DNA of 48,607 nucleotides from Candidatus Gastranaerophilales bacterium (GTDB lineage Bacteria > Cyanobacteriota > Vampirovibrionia > Gastranaerophilales > Gastranaerophilaceae), in assembly GCA_944325595.1 (NCBI GenBank), contig CALVAQ010000014.1:1-48607 (forward strand), given 5' to 3'. This document shows, one piece after another, positions 9,168 to 17,893 of the stretch. A program made the position numbers and the translations under genes. The notes beneath the pieces are model-generated. The model was not told the DNA's origin and did not search any database. It was given only the letters and a program-made list of their open reading frames with translations. How positions within the stretch are numbered: the first letter of the stretch is position 1; each line of letters starts with the position of its first letter.

Positions 9168-10206
9168 CAAAGATTTAATTGAAAAAGCACAAACCTCACA
9201 CAATCTGTCAAAAGAAGAATTAATTTCTATTCTCAACGATGAGTCTGTCAATGATTTTTTGTTTTCTGCTGCAGATAAAACAAGAGAAAAATATGTGGGC
9301 AATGCGGTTCATCTGAGAGGACTGATAGAGTTTTCCAATATTTGTAAATGCAGCTGCAAATACTGCGGTATTCAAAAAGACAATCATTTGATAAAACGCT
9401 ACAGGCTTGATATTGAAGAAATTATCTCACTTGCACGGGAAGCAAAGCTTTACGGCTACAAAACGGTTGTTCTGCAAAGCGGGGAAGATGCTTTTTTCAC
9501 AAAAGAAAAGATGTGCAGCATAATTTCAGAAATAAAAAAAATGGATTTTGCCGTTACTCTCAGCATAGGCGAAAAAACATATGAAGAATACAAAGCATAC
9601 AAAGATGCAGGTGCAGACAGATATCTTTTGAGAATAGAAACAACTGACAGAAATCTATACAGGGCAATGCACCCGGGTATGTCTTTTGAAAACCGCATAA
9701 GATGTCTTAAAGACCTCAAGACACTCGGATATGAAACAGGAACAGGCTGCCTTGTCGGGCTGCCCGGACAGACAACGGAGTCACTGGCTGAAGATATTTT
9801 GTTCTTTAAAGAAATTGATGCGGATATGATTGGTCTCGGTCCATTCATTCCCTGCGAGAATACACCATTAGAAAGGGATAAAGGCGGAACGCTCATTGCC
9901 GCACTAAAAGTTATGGCACTTACAAGGCTCCTGCTTCCTGATATAAACATACCCGCAACAACAGCTATGGAAACACTCAATCCAAACGGAAGAATATCGG
10001 CGCTTCAAAGCGGAGCAAATGTAGTAATGCCGAATGTAACGGATAATGAGCATAAAAAGCTGTACTCAATTTATCCCGGAAAAGCGGGGCTCGGAAATTC
10101 TCCCGAAGAATACAAAAATACAATTACGTCAAAAATAGAGTCAATCGGAAGAGTAGTTTCAACAGGTTATGGCTTTCGAAGAAGAGAAGGGGATAGCTCA
10201 GACTAG
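9145..10206 (+). CDS. hydE: [FeFe]-hydrogenase maturase, radical SAM (HydE)
   Basis: Radical-SAM enzyme that helps build the diiron site of FeFe hydrogenase. The 4Fe-4S motif CX3CX2C is in NICKCSCKYCG. Family signatures follow: MHPGMS, a GTGCLVGLPGQT stretch and GLGPFIPCENTP. These separate HydE from BioB; PylB is a relative, but no pyl gene is seen. The start is TTG at 9145, inside mnmA, with in-frame GTG (9151) and TTG (9160) as alternatives. No hydF, hydG or hydrogenase gene is in the window. Its stop shares CTAG with the convergent gene. Confidence 0.87.
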   Translation: MAVDGLNNKDLIEKAQTSHNLSKEELISILNDESVNDFLFSAADKTREKYVGNAVHLRGLIEFSNICKCSCKYCGIQKDNHLIKRYRLDIEEIISLAREAKLYGYKTVVLQSGEDAFFTKEKMCSIISEIKKMDFAVTLSIGEKTYEEYKAYKDAGADRYLLRIETTDRNLYRAMHPGMSFENRIRCLKDLKTLGYETGTGCLVGLPGQTTESLAEDILFFKEIDADMIGLGPFIPCENTPLERDKGGTLIAALKVMALTRLLLPDINIPATTAMETLNPNGRISALQSGANVVMPNVTDNEHKKLYSIYPGKAGLGNSPEEYKNTITSKIESIGRVVSTGYGFRRREGDSSD

Positions 10207-10637
10207 TAATTTGCTTCAAAAAATCTTTCAGATTCCGCAATAAATCGTTTGAAAGCCGTAACAGTCGAGGAATCTTTTAAAACAGATTCTATAGCTGTAT
10301 TGTTGCCTATAGCATGTGCGACGGAACGTTTTACTTTATCATTATCCGGTTTGTATGCTACGAAAGAAAGAACTCTTGTTCTAAAGTCATTTCTCTTTGC
10401 TGAAGGTTCAATAATCATGCTTGCTTTTGCCAATATAGAATCATGAATGGGGAGATCTACCCTTATTTTATCAAATCTTCCGATTTCAGGGATATGTCTG
10501 AACTTTGTCAGCAGATCTTTTATGCTTTGAGAAATAACGCCCTGTTTTGTTATTGTAGTTACAGGCGAATCTATGGATGAAATTATTCCGGGTCTAAAAA
10601 CAGACATATTTCGATTTGCAATAGATAGTACTTTCAT
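10203..10637 (-). CDS. Unknown protein, partner of the RelA/SpoT-like gene
   Basis: A 144-residue soluble protein that I do not recognise. It has no signal peptide or membrane helix and mixed alpha/beta character. A good ribosome binding site (TTGGAGAT) precedes the ATG. It starts 20 bases after the stop of the RelA/SpoT-like gene in the same direction, so the two are very likely co-transcribed. It may modulate that enzyme, but nothing in the sequence proves this. The stop codon overlaps the hydE stop on the other strand. Confidence 0.65.
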   Translation of the reverse strand: MKVLSIANRNMSVFRPGIISSIDSPVTTITKQGVISQSIKDLLTKFRHIPEIGRFDKIRVDLPIHDSILAKASMIIEPSAKRNDFRTRVLSFVAYKPDNDKVKRSVAHAIGNNTAIESVLKDSSTVTAFKRFIAESERFFEANY

Positions 10638-10657
10638 TTTTTATCTCCAATTATTAA

Positions 10658-12220
10658 TTAACTTCTTTTTCTTTTTGGTTTCGGGTTTCTTGCATTTGCT
10701 TTAGGTTTTGTTTCCTCTGTTTTTTTCGGACCATATTTTGCTTTGATTTCATTTGCCGTTTCATCAATATGTTTCAAAGCATCAAAACTCAACAATCCTT
10801 CATACTCGCCAAGCCCGTAATCGGCAAGCAGAGGTTTTTCAAATTGATATTGTCTTCCTGATTCTTTGTTTCTGATATACAGATAACAGGCTTTTTCATA
10901 TGCTGTATATTTTTCTTCTTTTTCCGGGTCATTAAATACTTCATTTACGGCTTTTACGATACCGATAGAATCATAATATAGCTGCAGCTCCGGTATTTTT
11001 TTGCTTATGTCTTTTTTCTCCAAAATATCATATATAAGATGTTCTCTTTGACCTATTTCGTTTAGTTCTTCTGTTCTTATCTGAAACTCTACGTGTATCG
11101 GTCTTTCTTTTCCGTCTATGTAATACTCCACATTCATTTGTGTAGTGGTATATCCGTTTTTCTTTCTTACACTGGAACTTTCAACAAGATCCAACCCGGG
11201 AACAAGTTCTTTCCACTCCAAAACTTTTTGCTGACTGATATAAGGGAGTATATGATTGGAATGGTAATTGCTAATCCTTGAAATGTTCATTTTGCCGGAC
11301 TTGATAGCCTTGTCTATATATCTTTCCACTTTTGCCATAAGTGCACGGCTGCCGTCAGGCAGAACAAGTCTAATTCCAACAAGATCCCTGACATAGTCAT
11401 ATGCTTCATTTCTGGCTTGCTTGTTGTTAATACCAAGTTCATATTCTTCATTGTTGTATATATATTCTCTTACCCTGTTTTTTTGGGCGTTATTTAGCGC
11501 ATTATAAGGTTTTGAAAAAAGCCTTTGTGCGCATGAATCTTTTATATTTGCCTTAAAAACAGACTCTATCATTTTGTAGTCTTTTGGCTCTAGTTTCACT
11601 TCTCCGTCTTGTATACAAATTTTAACAAGCTCTTTTTCGTCGGCATTCAATATAGAATATCTTTTGTTATAAAGTTTTTTGGCAAATATATTGTGAACTT
11701 CCGTTTTTATTCTTTCATTTTTAAATTCTTTTATTAACTTATTATAAATAGAAGTGCTGTCTTTTGTTCTTTTTGTAAGGTATTTGCCGAGATCTTCCTT
11801 GGTGCCGAATATTTCAACAAATGCATTATATATTTTTTCTCCATGAACTTCAGCCTCTTTTGCAAGTTCTTTGGAAAAAGAATCAAAAAACTTTATTTTA
11901 TTATAAGCAGCATCGATTACACCTATTTGAGATTTTGTAAAAGATTTTTTACCCTGTGCATCAACTTTAGGTTCAAGAAAATATAATACTTCCTCTGTTA
12001 ATATTTTTTCTTCTTTTGCTTTAGCGAGCTTTGTTTCAATGAGTTTTGTTTGGTCTTTAACCTCTTTTACTTTTTTGGTTTTTGAAATTTTTGTATCATC
12101 ATTGCTGATTTCCACCGTATCAGAAACAGGCGTGCGTTCCAGATTGTTTTGTACACCACGAAATGACAGTCCGGGTCGCTGCATCAAAAATGTATTAAAA
12201 AATCCGTTTATCTTCATCAT
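10658..12220 (-). CDS. Protein with an alarmone-synthetase-like (RelA/SpoT) domain
   Basis: A 520-residue protein with RelA/SpoT nucleotidyltransferase signatures in order: RTKDSTSIYNK (151-161, matching the RxKxxxSIYxK ATP-binding motif), DLVGIR (D279, the metal-binding aspartate), NGYTTTQ (355-361, matching NGYxSxH but with Gln for His) and EFQIRT (E378, the catalytic glutamate), then H394 in the E-H motif. About 118 residues separate the first two motifs, far more than in known synthetases. There is no HD hydrolase domain, TGS or ACT domain. The first 60 residues are low complexity and the tail is Lys/Arg/Pro-rich. It probably makes (p)ppGpp or another pyrophosphorylated nucleotide; tRNA pyrophosphorylation is an alternative. 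Confidence 0.7.
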   Translation of the reverse strand: MMKINGFFNTFLMQRPGLSFRGVQNNLERTPVSDTVEISNDDTKISKTKKVKEVKDQTKLIETKLAKAKEEKILTEEVLYFLEPKVDAQGKKSFTKSQIGVIDAAYNKIKFFDSFSKELAKEAEVHGEKIYNAFVEIFGTKEDLGKYLTKRTKDSTSIYNKLIKEFKNERIKTEVHNIFAKKLYNKRYSILNADEKELVKICIQDGEVKLEPKDYKMIESVFKANIKDSCAQRLFSKPYNALNNAQKNRVREYIYNNEEYELGINNKQARNEAYDYVRDLVGIRLVLPDGSRALMAKVERYIDKAIKSGKMNISRISNYHSNHILPYISQQKVLEWKELVPGLDLVESSSVRKKNGYTTTQMNVEYYIDGKERPIHVEFQIRTEELNEIGQREHLIYDILEKKDISKKIPELQLYYDSIGIVKAVNEVFNDPEKEEKYTAYEKACYLYIRNKESGRQYQFEKPLLADYGLGEYEGLLSFDALKHIDETANEIKAKYGPKKTEETKPKANARNPKPKRKRS

Positions 12221-12357
12221 TATTCAAAAGCCGCTTTCTTGAATTTATACAGTATAAATCAAAACAAAAATTTTTTTGCTATAACAAAAAACAGATACGT
12301 TTAAAATGAAATATTTTGTTACAAGCTTGTGTTTTGATTTCGTGCTAAAATTTTTTT

Positions 12358-12939
12358 ATGCAAAAAAGAAAAATAGCATACATTGCAATACTTTCATTGG
12401 TAGTTATAGGTTGTCTCTGGGCTTTTATAGCAGCAGGCGTAATTACTAAAAACTTTAAAAAAGAAGCATTACAAACAGCCGGAGAAAAGCAAAAACTCGA
12501 TATAAAAGATTTGCTGATTACAGAGACAAAGGATGACAAAAAATACTGGGAATTGTATGCCGACTCCGGATACTACGACAGTCAGAATAAAGTCGTAATT
12601 TTATATAATATCATCGGCAACTTTTACAATGACGATGAAGTTGTTCTGAGCATGGAATCCACAAAAGGCACATTTAACGAAGAGACAAAAAGAGTTGTCT
12701 TGTACGAAAATACATATATAATATACAAAGACGGAACAAATGTCAGAGCAAACCGCTTTACCTGGCAGGGAAATGACAAGGATATTGTTGCTCAGGGCGA
12801 TGTTGTAATCAAAAGAAACAACGAAATAAAAACCTACAGCAACGAAGCATATCTCGGTAACAACATGAAAAACATCAGAATAAAAGGCCGCTCAAAAACA
12901 GAGCTATATAAGAAAGGGAACTTTGATGAAAAATTTTAA
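12358..12939 (+). CDS. lptC: LptC-like LPS export protein
   Basis: Single-span periplasmic protein thought to pass LPS from the inner-membrane LptBFG exporter to the LptA bridge. A membrane anchor lies at about residues 7-28 and a beta-rich LptC/OstA-type domain follows, with repeated strand patterns such as KGTFNEETKRVVLYEN. The 193-residue length fits LptC. No clear ribosome binding site precedes the ATG. It overlaps the lptA-like gene by 17 bases, as lptC and lptA often do. lptB is not next. Confidence 0.8.
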   Translation: MQKRKIAYIAILSLVVIGCLWAFIAAGVITKNFKKEALQTAGEKQKLDIKDLLITETKDDKKYWELYADSGYYDSQNKVVILYNIIGNFYNDDEVVLSMESTKGTFNEETKRVVLYENTYIIYKDGTNVRANRFTWQGNDKDIVAQGDVVIKRNNEIKTYSNEAYLGNNMKNIRIKGRSKTELYKKGNFDEKF

Positions 12940-13903
12940 AGTTATAGCATTTATATTTGTACTCGTCCTTTCCTCAATAGGCTTTGCCGTTGCGGCAGAT
13001 TTGTCCATAGAATCTGACAGCCAGACTTTCAAAATGGAAGAAAACAAGGCAAAATTTGAAGGTAATGTCAGAGTAAAAATGGATGACATAAAAGCAAATT
13101 CACCCAGAGCGGATGTCACCATAGACCCCAAAACAAAACAATTGTCTGAAGCCACTATGTATGATAATCCCTATGTCGTTCAGGTTAAGCAAGCAAAGAC
13201 TAATGAAATCAAAGCAAATATCCTAAAAATGTCATTGTTAAAAAAGACCATCAAAGGCATAGGAAATACCCAGACAACTGTAACAGAATCAGGGCAGATG
13301 AAGCCGACTGTTATCATCACTGCAGATGAGCAGGAATATGACACAAACACAAAAACTCTTACGGCAAAAGGCAATGTAATAATATACTACAAAGATGTTG
13401 AAACATATTCAGACACTGCTGTGGCAAACCTAAACCAAAACGGAGATTTGCAAAAAATTACACTGACAGGCAACGGAAGACTCAAACAAAAAGACAGTGT
13501 AATCACGGCGAACAAATTCATTTACGATGCAGTAAAAGAAGTAGCATATGCTCTCGGCTCAGCTCACAGTGATGTTGATATGGACGGAACACGAATAAAT
13601 GTTTGGTCCAGCCGTCAGGAGTATTACAAAAAAACAAATATAATACAAGCATCAGAAAAAGTTCACGTAACATACAAAGACTATGATGCCGTTGGTCCGA
13701 AAGCCACAGTTTACCCCGACCCGAAAACAAACAAGCCGAATGAAATTGTATTTATCGGCAGGTCTACTATAACTGAACAAATGCGCTCCATTGAAGCAGA
13801 CCGAATAAAAATGTTCATTAATCCAAAAAATTTCTTTGCCGAAGGTAATGTAAAAACCGTTATACGAAACATTCAGAACAACAAAAAGGGGTCAGGATTT
13901 TAA
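12923..13903 (+). CDS. lptA: LptA/OstA-like periplasmic protein
   Basis: Signal peptide at residues 1-25 ending AVAADL, then a long stack of beta repeats of the OstA type (for example FEGNVRVKM, TAKGNVIIYYKD, FAEGNVKTV). It should form part of the periplasmic bridge for LPS transport. At 326 residues it is much longer than the roughly 180-residue proteobacterial LptA, so it holds about twice as many repeats. This suggests a wider periplasm span or a fused double domain. A weak hairpin with a T run follows the stop (about 13901-13925). Confidence 0.82.
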   Translation: MMKNFKVIAFIFVLVLSSIGFAVAADLSIESDSQTFKMEENKAKFEGNVRVKMDDIKANSPRADVTIDPKTKQLSEATMYDNPYVVQVKQAKTNEIKANILKMSLLKKTIKGIGNTQTTVTESGQMKPTVIITADEQEYDTNTKTLTAKGNVIIYYKDVETYSDTAVANLNQNGDLQKITLTGNGRLKQKDSVITANKFIYDAVKEVAYALGSAHSDVDMDGTRINVWSSRQEYYKKTNIIQASEKVHVTYKDYDAVGPKATVYPDPKTNKPNEIVFIGRSTITEQMRSIEADRIKMFINPKNFFAEGNVKTVIRNIQNNKKGSGF

Positions 13904-13992
13904 TATCTTTTAAAGATATTTTTAAATTTGGCAATTTCTAATGACAAAAATACTTTATATATGTAAGGTAAGTTAGATAATAGAAGGTTTTT

Positions 13993-14364
13993 ATGTCATT
14001 AGAATCAATACCCGCATATTCAAGTTATCCGGCAGATTATGCTTTATCTGATAAAATCTGGCAAGCATATCTTCAACAGAATAGTACAACTAAAAACAGC
14101 GAGCAGCAGAAAGATGTTTATGTTGGCAGTGCACAGCCACAGATGCTCAAAGCTATGCGTATGCCGACATCTGCAGAAGTTAAAAAGATAGGAGAAAAAA
14201 TTTCTGACATTATTGAAAAACAAGCAGGAAAACATCACAAAATGGATCCTGTATCGTCCAGAGAAAGAAAAGAAAGATTACAGGAAATATTGAATGACAT
14301 AGCAAATAATAGCAGTGCGCAAAACTTGCAGCAACCTGTTTTTGCTCTTAAATATACAGCATAA
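13993..14364 (+). CDS. Unknown 123-residue protein
   Basis: A hydrophilic protein that I do not recognise. The N-terminal 40 residues are Ser/Tyr/Gln-rich and probably disordered. Two predicted helices follow (about residues 58-80 and 88-105). There is no signal peptide or membrane helix. It has its own spacer of 89 bases after lptA and an AGAAGG ribosome binding site. It is convergent with a PfkB kinase gene nine bases away. Confidence 0.6.
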   Translation: MSLESIPAYSSYPADYALSDKIWQAYLQQNSTTKNSEQQKDVYVGSAQPQMLKAMRMPTSAEVKKIGEKISDIIEKQAGKHHKMDPVSSRERKERLQEILNDIANNSSAQNLQQPVFALKYTA

Positions 14365-14373
14365 TGATATAGT

Positions 14374-15423
14374 TTATTTTTGGATTATTTCAACACGAAA
14401 AGCAGGAGCTTCTTTGAGCTGCTTTTCCATTTCATCAAATGTCAAAAATCCTTCCTGTGCACCGAAGTGAGAAACAACAGAGGCCGCATTCACTGATGCA
14501 AGCATCAAAGATTTTTCTATATTCCAGCTTGTGTAATCCAGAGCCGCCATAAATGTAGATGACAAGGCATCTCCGGCACCCAGTGTGCTGACAACCTTTG
14601 CAGGAAACTCGGGACATCTGTAGTATTTTTTGCCGTCAAAAGCATATACACCGTGTTTTCCGTCAGTGATAATTACGACTTTTGCATCAGTTGATTTCAA
14701 TTTATCCAGCATTGCTTTAATATCAGGATGTATGACTTCAGAAGAAAAACTTTCCGTTTTTGTGTCCGGACGAACTTCAATCTTTGTAACAAGAGAAGCC
14801 TCTTCCTTGTTCATAACAACGACTTCTGCTGTTGCAAGAATTTTTTCAAAGTATTTTAACCCTTTTTTCAAACTGGAACTGCCGGGGTTTATTGCGACAT
14901 TCACATTGTGTTCTTCCGCAAACTGGGCAAGTTTGTCAAGAACAGCTCCTGATTTGCCGTTCAAAGGAGCAATGTAGAACCATTTTGCGTTTTTGACAGC
15001 ATCAAAATTTATCTCAGATTCTTTTATCGTGCCGTTTGTGCCTCTGTGGGCAAGAACGGTTCTGTTCCCTTCAAAACTCAACAGGATAATAGAAAAGCCG
15101 GTGGTTTCCGTTTCACTTTCAATAATGTTTGAAATATCAACTCCCGAGAGTTTAACTTTGTGTTTTATATTTTTACCAAGGAAGTCATCACCTATTTTAA
15201 ACAATGCGGAAGTTTTTAGCCCGAGATGAGCAAGGTTTGCCGCAGCATTGAGTCCGCCGCCGCCTACTGCCGTTTTGAAGCTGTCTATTTCAACTTTTGC
15301 ACCGTAGGGAAATGACATAAACTCTGTGCTGGCATGTTTTGTGCTCACAGAAACTATATCAGCTGCATCACTTTCCACGAAAGCATCTATTGTGGCACTG
15401 CCTATTGTAACTACGTCAAACAT
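14374..15423 (-). CDS. PfkB-family sugar or nucleoside kinase
   Basis: ATP-dependent kinase of ribokinase fold, 349 residues. The N-terminal GGGGLNAAANLAHLG motif (substrate side) and the C-terminal TLGAGDALSS motif (anion hole and catalytic Asp) are both present. The usual DTxGAGD reads STLGAGD here, but the base Asp is kept. The substrate cannot be told from sequence; ribose, fructose or adenosine types are possible. It stands alone between two unrelated genes. Confidence 0.85.
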   Translation of the reverse strand: MFDVVTIGSATIDAFVESDAADIVSVSTKHASTEFMSFPYGAKVEIDSFKTAVGGGGLNAAANLAHLGLKTSALFKIGDDFLGKNIKHKVKLSGVDISNIIESETETTGFSIILLSFEGNRTVLAHRGTNGTIKESEINFDAVKNAKWFYIAPLNGKSGAVLDKLAQFAEEHNVNVAINPGSSSLKKGLKYFEKILATAEVVVMNKEEASLVTKIEVRPDTKTESFSSEVIHPDIKAMLDKLKSTDAKVVIITDGKHGVYAFDGKKYYRCPEFPAKVVSTLGAGDALSSTFMAALDYTSWNIEKSLMLASVNAASVVSHFGAQEGFLTFDEMEKQLKEAPAFRVEIIQK

Positions 15424-15471
15424 ATATCTCTCCTAATTACTATCATCTAAATTTATTATATAACAATCTGT

Positions 15472-16422
15472 TTATGCTCTGGGGTGTGTGCTGTCGTATA
15501 CAGCCTTAAGCCTTTCTGCAGAAACATGCGTGTATATTTGTGTGTTTGAAATTGAAGCATGTCCCAAAAGTTCTTGCACCACTCTCAAATCTGCGCCGTT
15601 CTCAAGGAGTTTTGTCGCAAAACTGTGTCTGAATACGTGCGGTGTGACCTTTTTGGGCAGCTCAATTTTCTTTACAATATCATTTATTGCAGCCCTGACA
15701 GACTGTGTCTGGAGTCTGTAACCTGTTTTGTTTATAAAAACGGGACTGTCTTCATTTTCTGACAACTCACATTTTTCTTCCGGTATCATGTATCTGACTG
15801 TTTTGATATATTTTTCAAGAAATTCTTTTGCTCTTGAAGAAACAAGAACAATTCTTTCTTTTGACCCTTTACCGAGAACAGTTATCTCGTTTTCCTCAAG
15901 ATTAAGATTGCCGAAATTAAGATTACTCAATTCAGAAACACGCATGCCGGTAGCATACAACAATTCAAGGATAGTTCTGTTTCTGAAGCCGGCGGGAGTA
16001 TCAATTTTTATGTTGTTCAAAATTTGTTCAATTTCGCTGCTTGAAAGAAATCTGGGCAGACTTTTATTCTTTTTTGGAGAATGAACGCTGTTTGCAGGAT
16101 TTGCATCAATAATACGTTCTCTGTACAAATATCTGTAAAAGGTTCTTATCGCTGCGATTTTTCTTGAAAGTGTGGTTTTTGAATAATTGAATTTTTGTAT
16201 AAAAACAAGATAATCCTTCAGCTTTTCGTGATTTGTTTCTTCAACAGGTGTGTTATCAAGCCATATCAAAAAACTCAGTATATCCGAATTGTATGCACGA
16301 ATAGTGTGTTTTGAAAAGTTTTTTTCAACTTCAAGATAAACCAGAAAATTTTTTAAATAACTTTTTGTAAGTCCGCTTAAACCCATATTTTGATTATATG
16401 ATAATGTTTGTCTTGCGGGCAA
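15472..16422 (-). CDS. xerC: Tyrosine recombinase, XerC/XerD type
   Basis: Site-specific recombinase that resolves chromosome dimers at dif. It has an N-terminal SAM-like core-binding domain and a C-terminal catalytic domain with Arg (ATGMRVSEL), HVFRHSF (His and Arg), GHAS and the nucleophile Tyr in IYTHVS. At about 304-316 residues it is the size of housekeeping Xer rather than a phage integrase. The start is TTG at 16422 or, more likely, ATG at 16386, because the domain pattern begins there. No att-like repeats flank it. Confidence 0.88.
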   Translation of the reverse strand: MPARQTLSYNQNMGLSGLTKSYLKNFLVYLEVEKNFSKHTIRAYNSDILSFLIWLDNTPVEETNHEKLKDYLVFIQKFNYSKTTLSRKIAAIRTFYRYLYRERIIDANPANSVHSPKKNKSLPRFLSSSEIEQILNNIKIDTPAGFRNRTILELLYATGMRVSELSNLNFGNLNLEENEITVLGKGSKERIVLVSSRAKEFLEKYIKTVRYMIPEEKCELSENEDSPVFINKTGYRLQTQSVRAAINDIVKKIELPKKVTPHVFRHSFATKLLENGADLRVVQELLGHASISNTQIYTHVSAERLKAVYDSTHPRA

Positions 16423-16466
16423 AAAAATAATATTATGAAATAGTATTAAAATATAAGGAAAAATTT

Positions 16467-16952
16467 ATGGACGAACAGATGAAAAAAAATATTGCCGTTA
16501 TTGTTATAATGTTACTTTCCGGGTATTTTTTCTTCACTACCCCGATGCAATCATTTACCTGTGACAGAACAAAAAATGTTTGCACAGAAAAAAGCACAAT
16601 TCCCCTAATCGGAAAAGTGCAAAAAGAAAGAACATTTAAACTTTCAGACATAAAATCAGCTTATTCAGAATATAAGTCTCGTATCAAAACAAGCGGTTCC
16701 GGACACAACAAAAAAAGAAGCAGAGAATGGAGTTCAAGGCTGATTTTAGAAACCACCTCGGGAGATGTTCAAATCTTTAACACATATAAAGGCTCAAACA
16801 AGGCATATCAGGATGAATATATAAAAATTAAACAATTTCTTAACTCAAACGAACAAACTTTAAATATTGAGTATAATAATACTGCAATATATGTTATCCT
16901 TGCTTTACTATTCCTTGTATCAGGATTTGCTTTGTTTCGCAAAAGTGAGTAA
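16467..16952 (+). CDS. Unknown small membrane protein
   Basis: A 161-residue protein with two membrane helices (about 8-26 and 138-156) and a hydrophilic middle. The middle contains a pair of cysteines (CDRTKNVC) near the first helix that could form a disulfide if exported. I do not recognise the family. It stands between the divergent xer gene and the lpx operon, with an AAGGA ribosome binding site. Confidence 0.65.
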   Translation: MDEQMKKNIAVIVIMLLSGYFFFTTPMQSFTCDRTKNVCTEKSTIPLIGKVQKERTFKLSDIKSAYSEYKSRIKTSGSGHNKKRSREWSSRLILETTSGDVQIFNTYKGSNKAYQDEYIKIKQFLNSNEQTLNIEYNNTAIYVILALLFLVSGFALFRKSE

Positions 16953-16968
16953 TTATTGTAATATTTAT

Positions 16969-16996
16969 TTGAAAAATTCGCTTGATATTGTATTAT
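16969..16996 (+). promoter_or_regulatory. Promoter of the lpxI operon
   Basis: TTGAAA at 16969-16974, a 16-base spacer and TATTAT at 16991-16996. An AAAGGAGAGG ribosome binding site and a TTG start codon (17034) follow. Confidence 0.55.
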
Positions 16997-17033
16997 AAAA
17001 GAACGATAACGATATCGAAAAAAGGAGAGGAAA

Positions 17034-17849
17034 TTGTCTATCGTTCTGGATAAAAAACAGTGTCTGATAGCAGGCGACGGGGAACTGCCTGTTGCTATGG
17101 CGGAATCCGCTCAAAAAAACGGATTTGATGTGGTTGCTATATCTTTGTCCTCCGACAACAGAAACAGACTCAAAAAATTCTGTACAAAGGTTTACAGTTA
17201 CGGTCCCGGAGAAGTTTTAAAAATAAAACAGACCCTTATTGATGAAAAAATAACCCAGTTAACTTTTATCGGAAAAGTTCATAAGGGGCTTCTCTTAAGA
17301 CGACCAAAACTGGATATGGAAGCTTTGAGACTAATGAAAGAAGCTCAAAGACTCAATGATGATGCAGTTATGCTGATTCTTGTTGACCAGCTGGAACAGA
17401 TGGGAATAAGAGTTCTTGACCAGACTATATTTATCAAAAATCTCATGGCGCCGCCCGGTGTACTCGGTGCACATGAACCTGACGAAGAACAATCTCTCGA
17501 TGTGGAATACGGATACTGGCTCGCAAAAGAAATGGGTAAACTCGATGTCGGTCAGTCTGTTGTAATCAAAAACAAAATGATTATGGCTGTTGAGGCAATT
17601 GAAGGTACTGACAAATGTATCGAAAGAGGCTGCAAATTAGGCGGCAGAGGCATCACGGTTGTAAAAGTCAGCAAGCCCACACAGGACAAGCGTTTTGATA
17701 TACCGGCAATAGGCTTGAATACCCTCAAGACAATGAACAGATTCGGTGCAAAAATTCTGGCAATAGAAGCAAACGAAACTATTATTGTTGACCAGAAAAA
17801 AGTTATAGAATACGCCGACAAAAAAGGCATTATCGTAATGGCAATATAA
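17034..17849 (+). CDS. lpxI: UDP-2,3-diacylglucosamine pyrophosphatase, LpxI type
   Basis: Makes lipid X from UDP-2,3-diacylglucosamine in lipid A synthesis and replaces LpxH in many lineages. The 271-residue length and the two-domain pattern fit LpxI: an N-terminal Rossmann-like part with LIAGDGELPVAMA, and a C-terminal catalytic part with AVEAIEGTD, RGCKLGG and PAIGLNT. The start is TTG, chosen because of the strong ribosome binding site. lpxB, the next enzyme in the pathway, follows 44 bases on. Confidence 0.9.
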   Translation: MSIVLDKKQCLIAGDGELPVAMAESAQKNGFDVVAISLSSDNRNRLKKFCTKVYSYGPGEVLKIKQTLIDEKITQLTFIGKVHKGLLLRRPKLDMEALRLMKEAQRLNDDAVMLILVDQLEQMGIRVLDQTIFIKNLMAPPGVLGAHEPDEEQSLDVEYGYWLAKEMGKLDVGQSVVIKNKMIMAVEAIEGTDKCIERGCKLGGRGITVVKVSKPTQDKRFDIPAIGLNTLKTMNRFGAKILAIEANETIIVDQKKVIEYADKKGIIVMAI

Positions 17850-17893
17850 CGCCGTCTTGTGGAATTGTTTTTCAAACAAGCAGGAGGGCTGAT

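Noticed and set aside
9456..9980. A 174-codon frame on the minus strand inside hydE
   Set aside because: It is a shadow of the conserved HydE coding sequence, with unlikely composition and no start signal.
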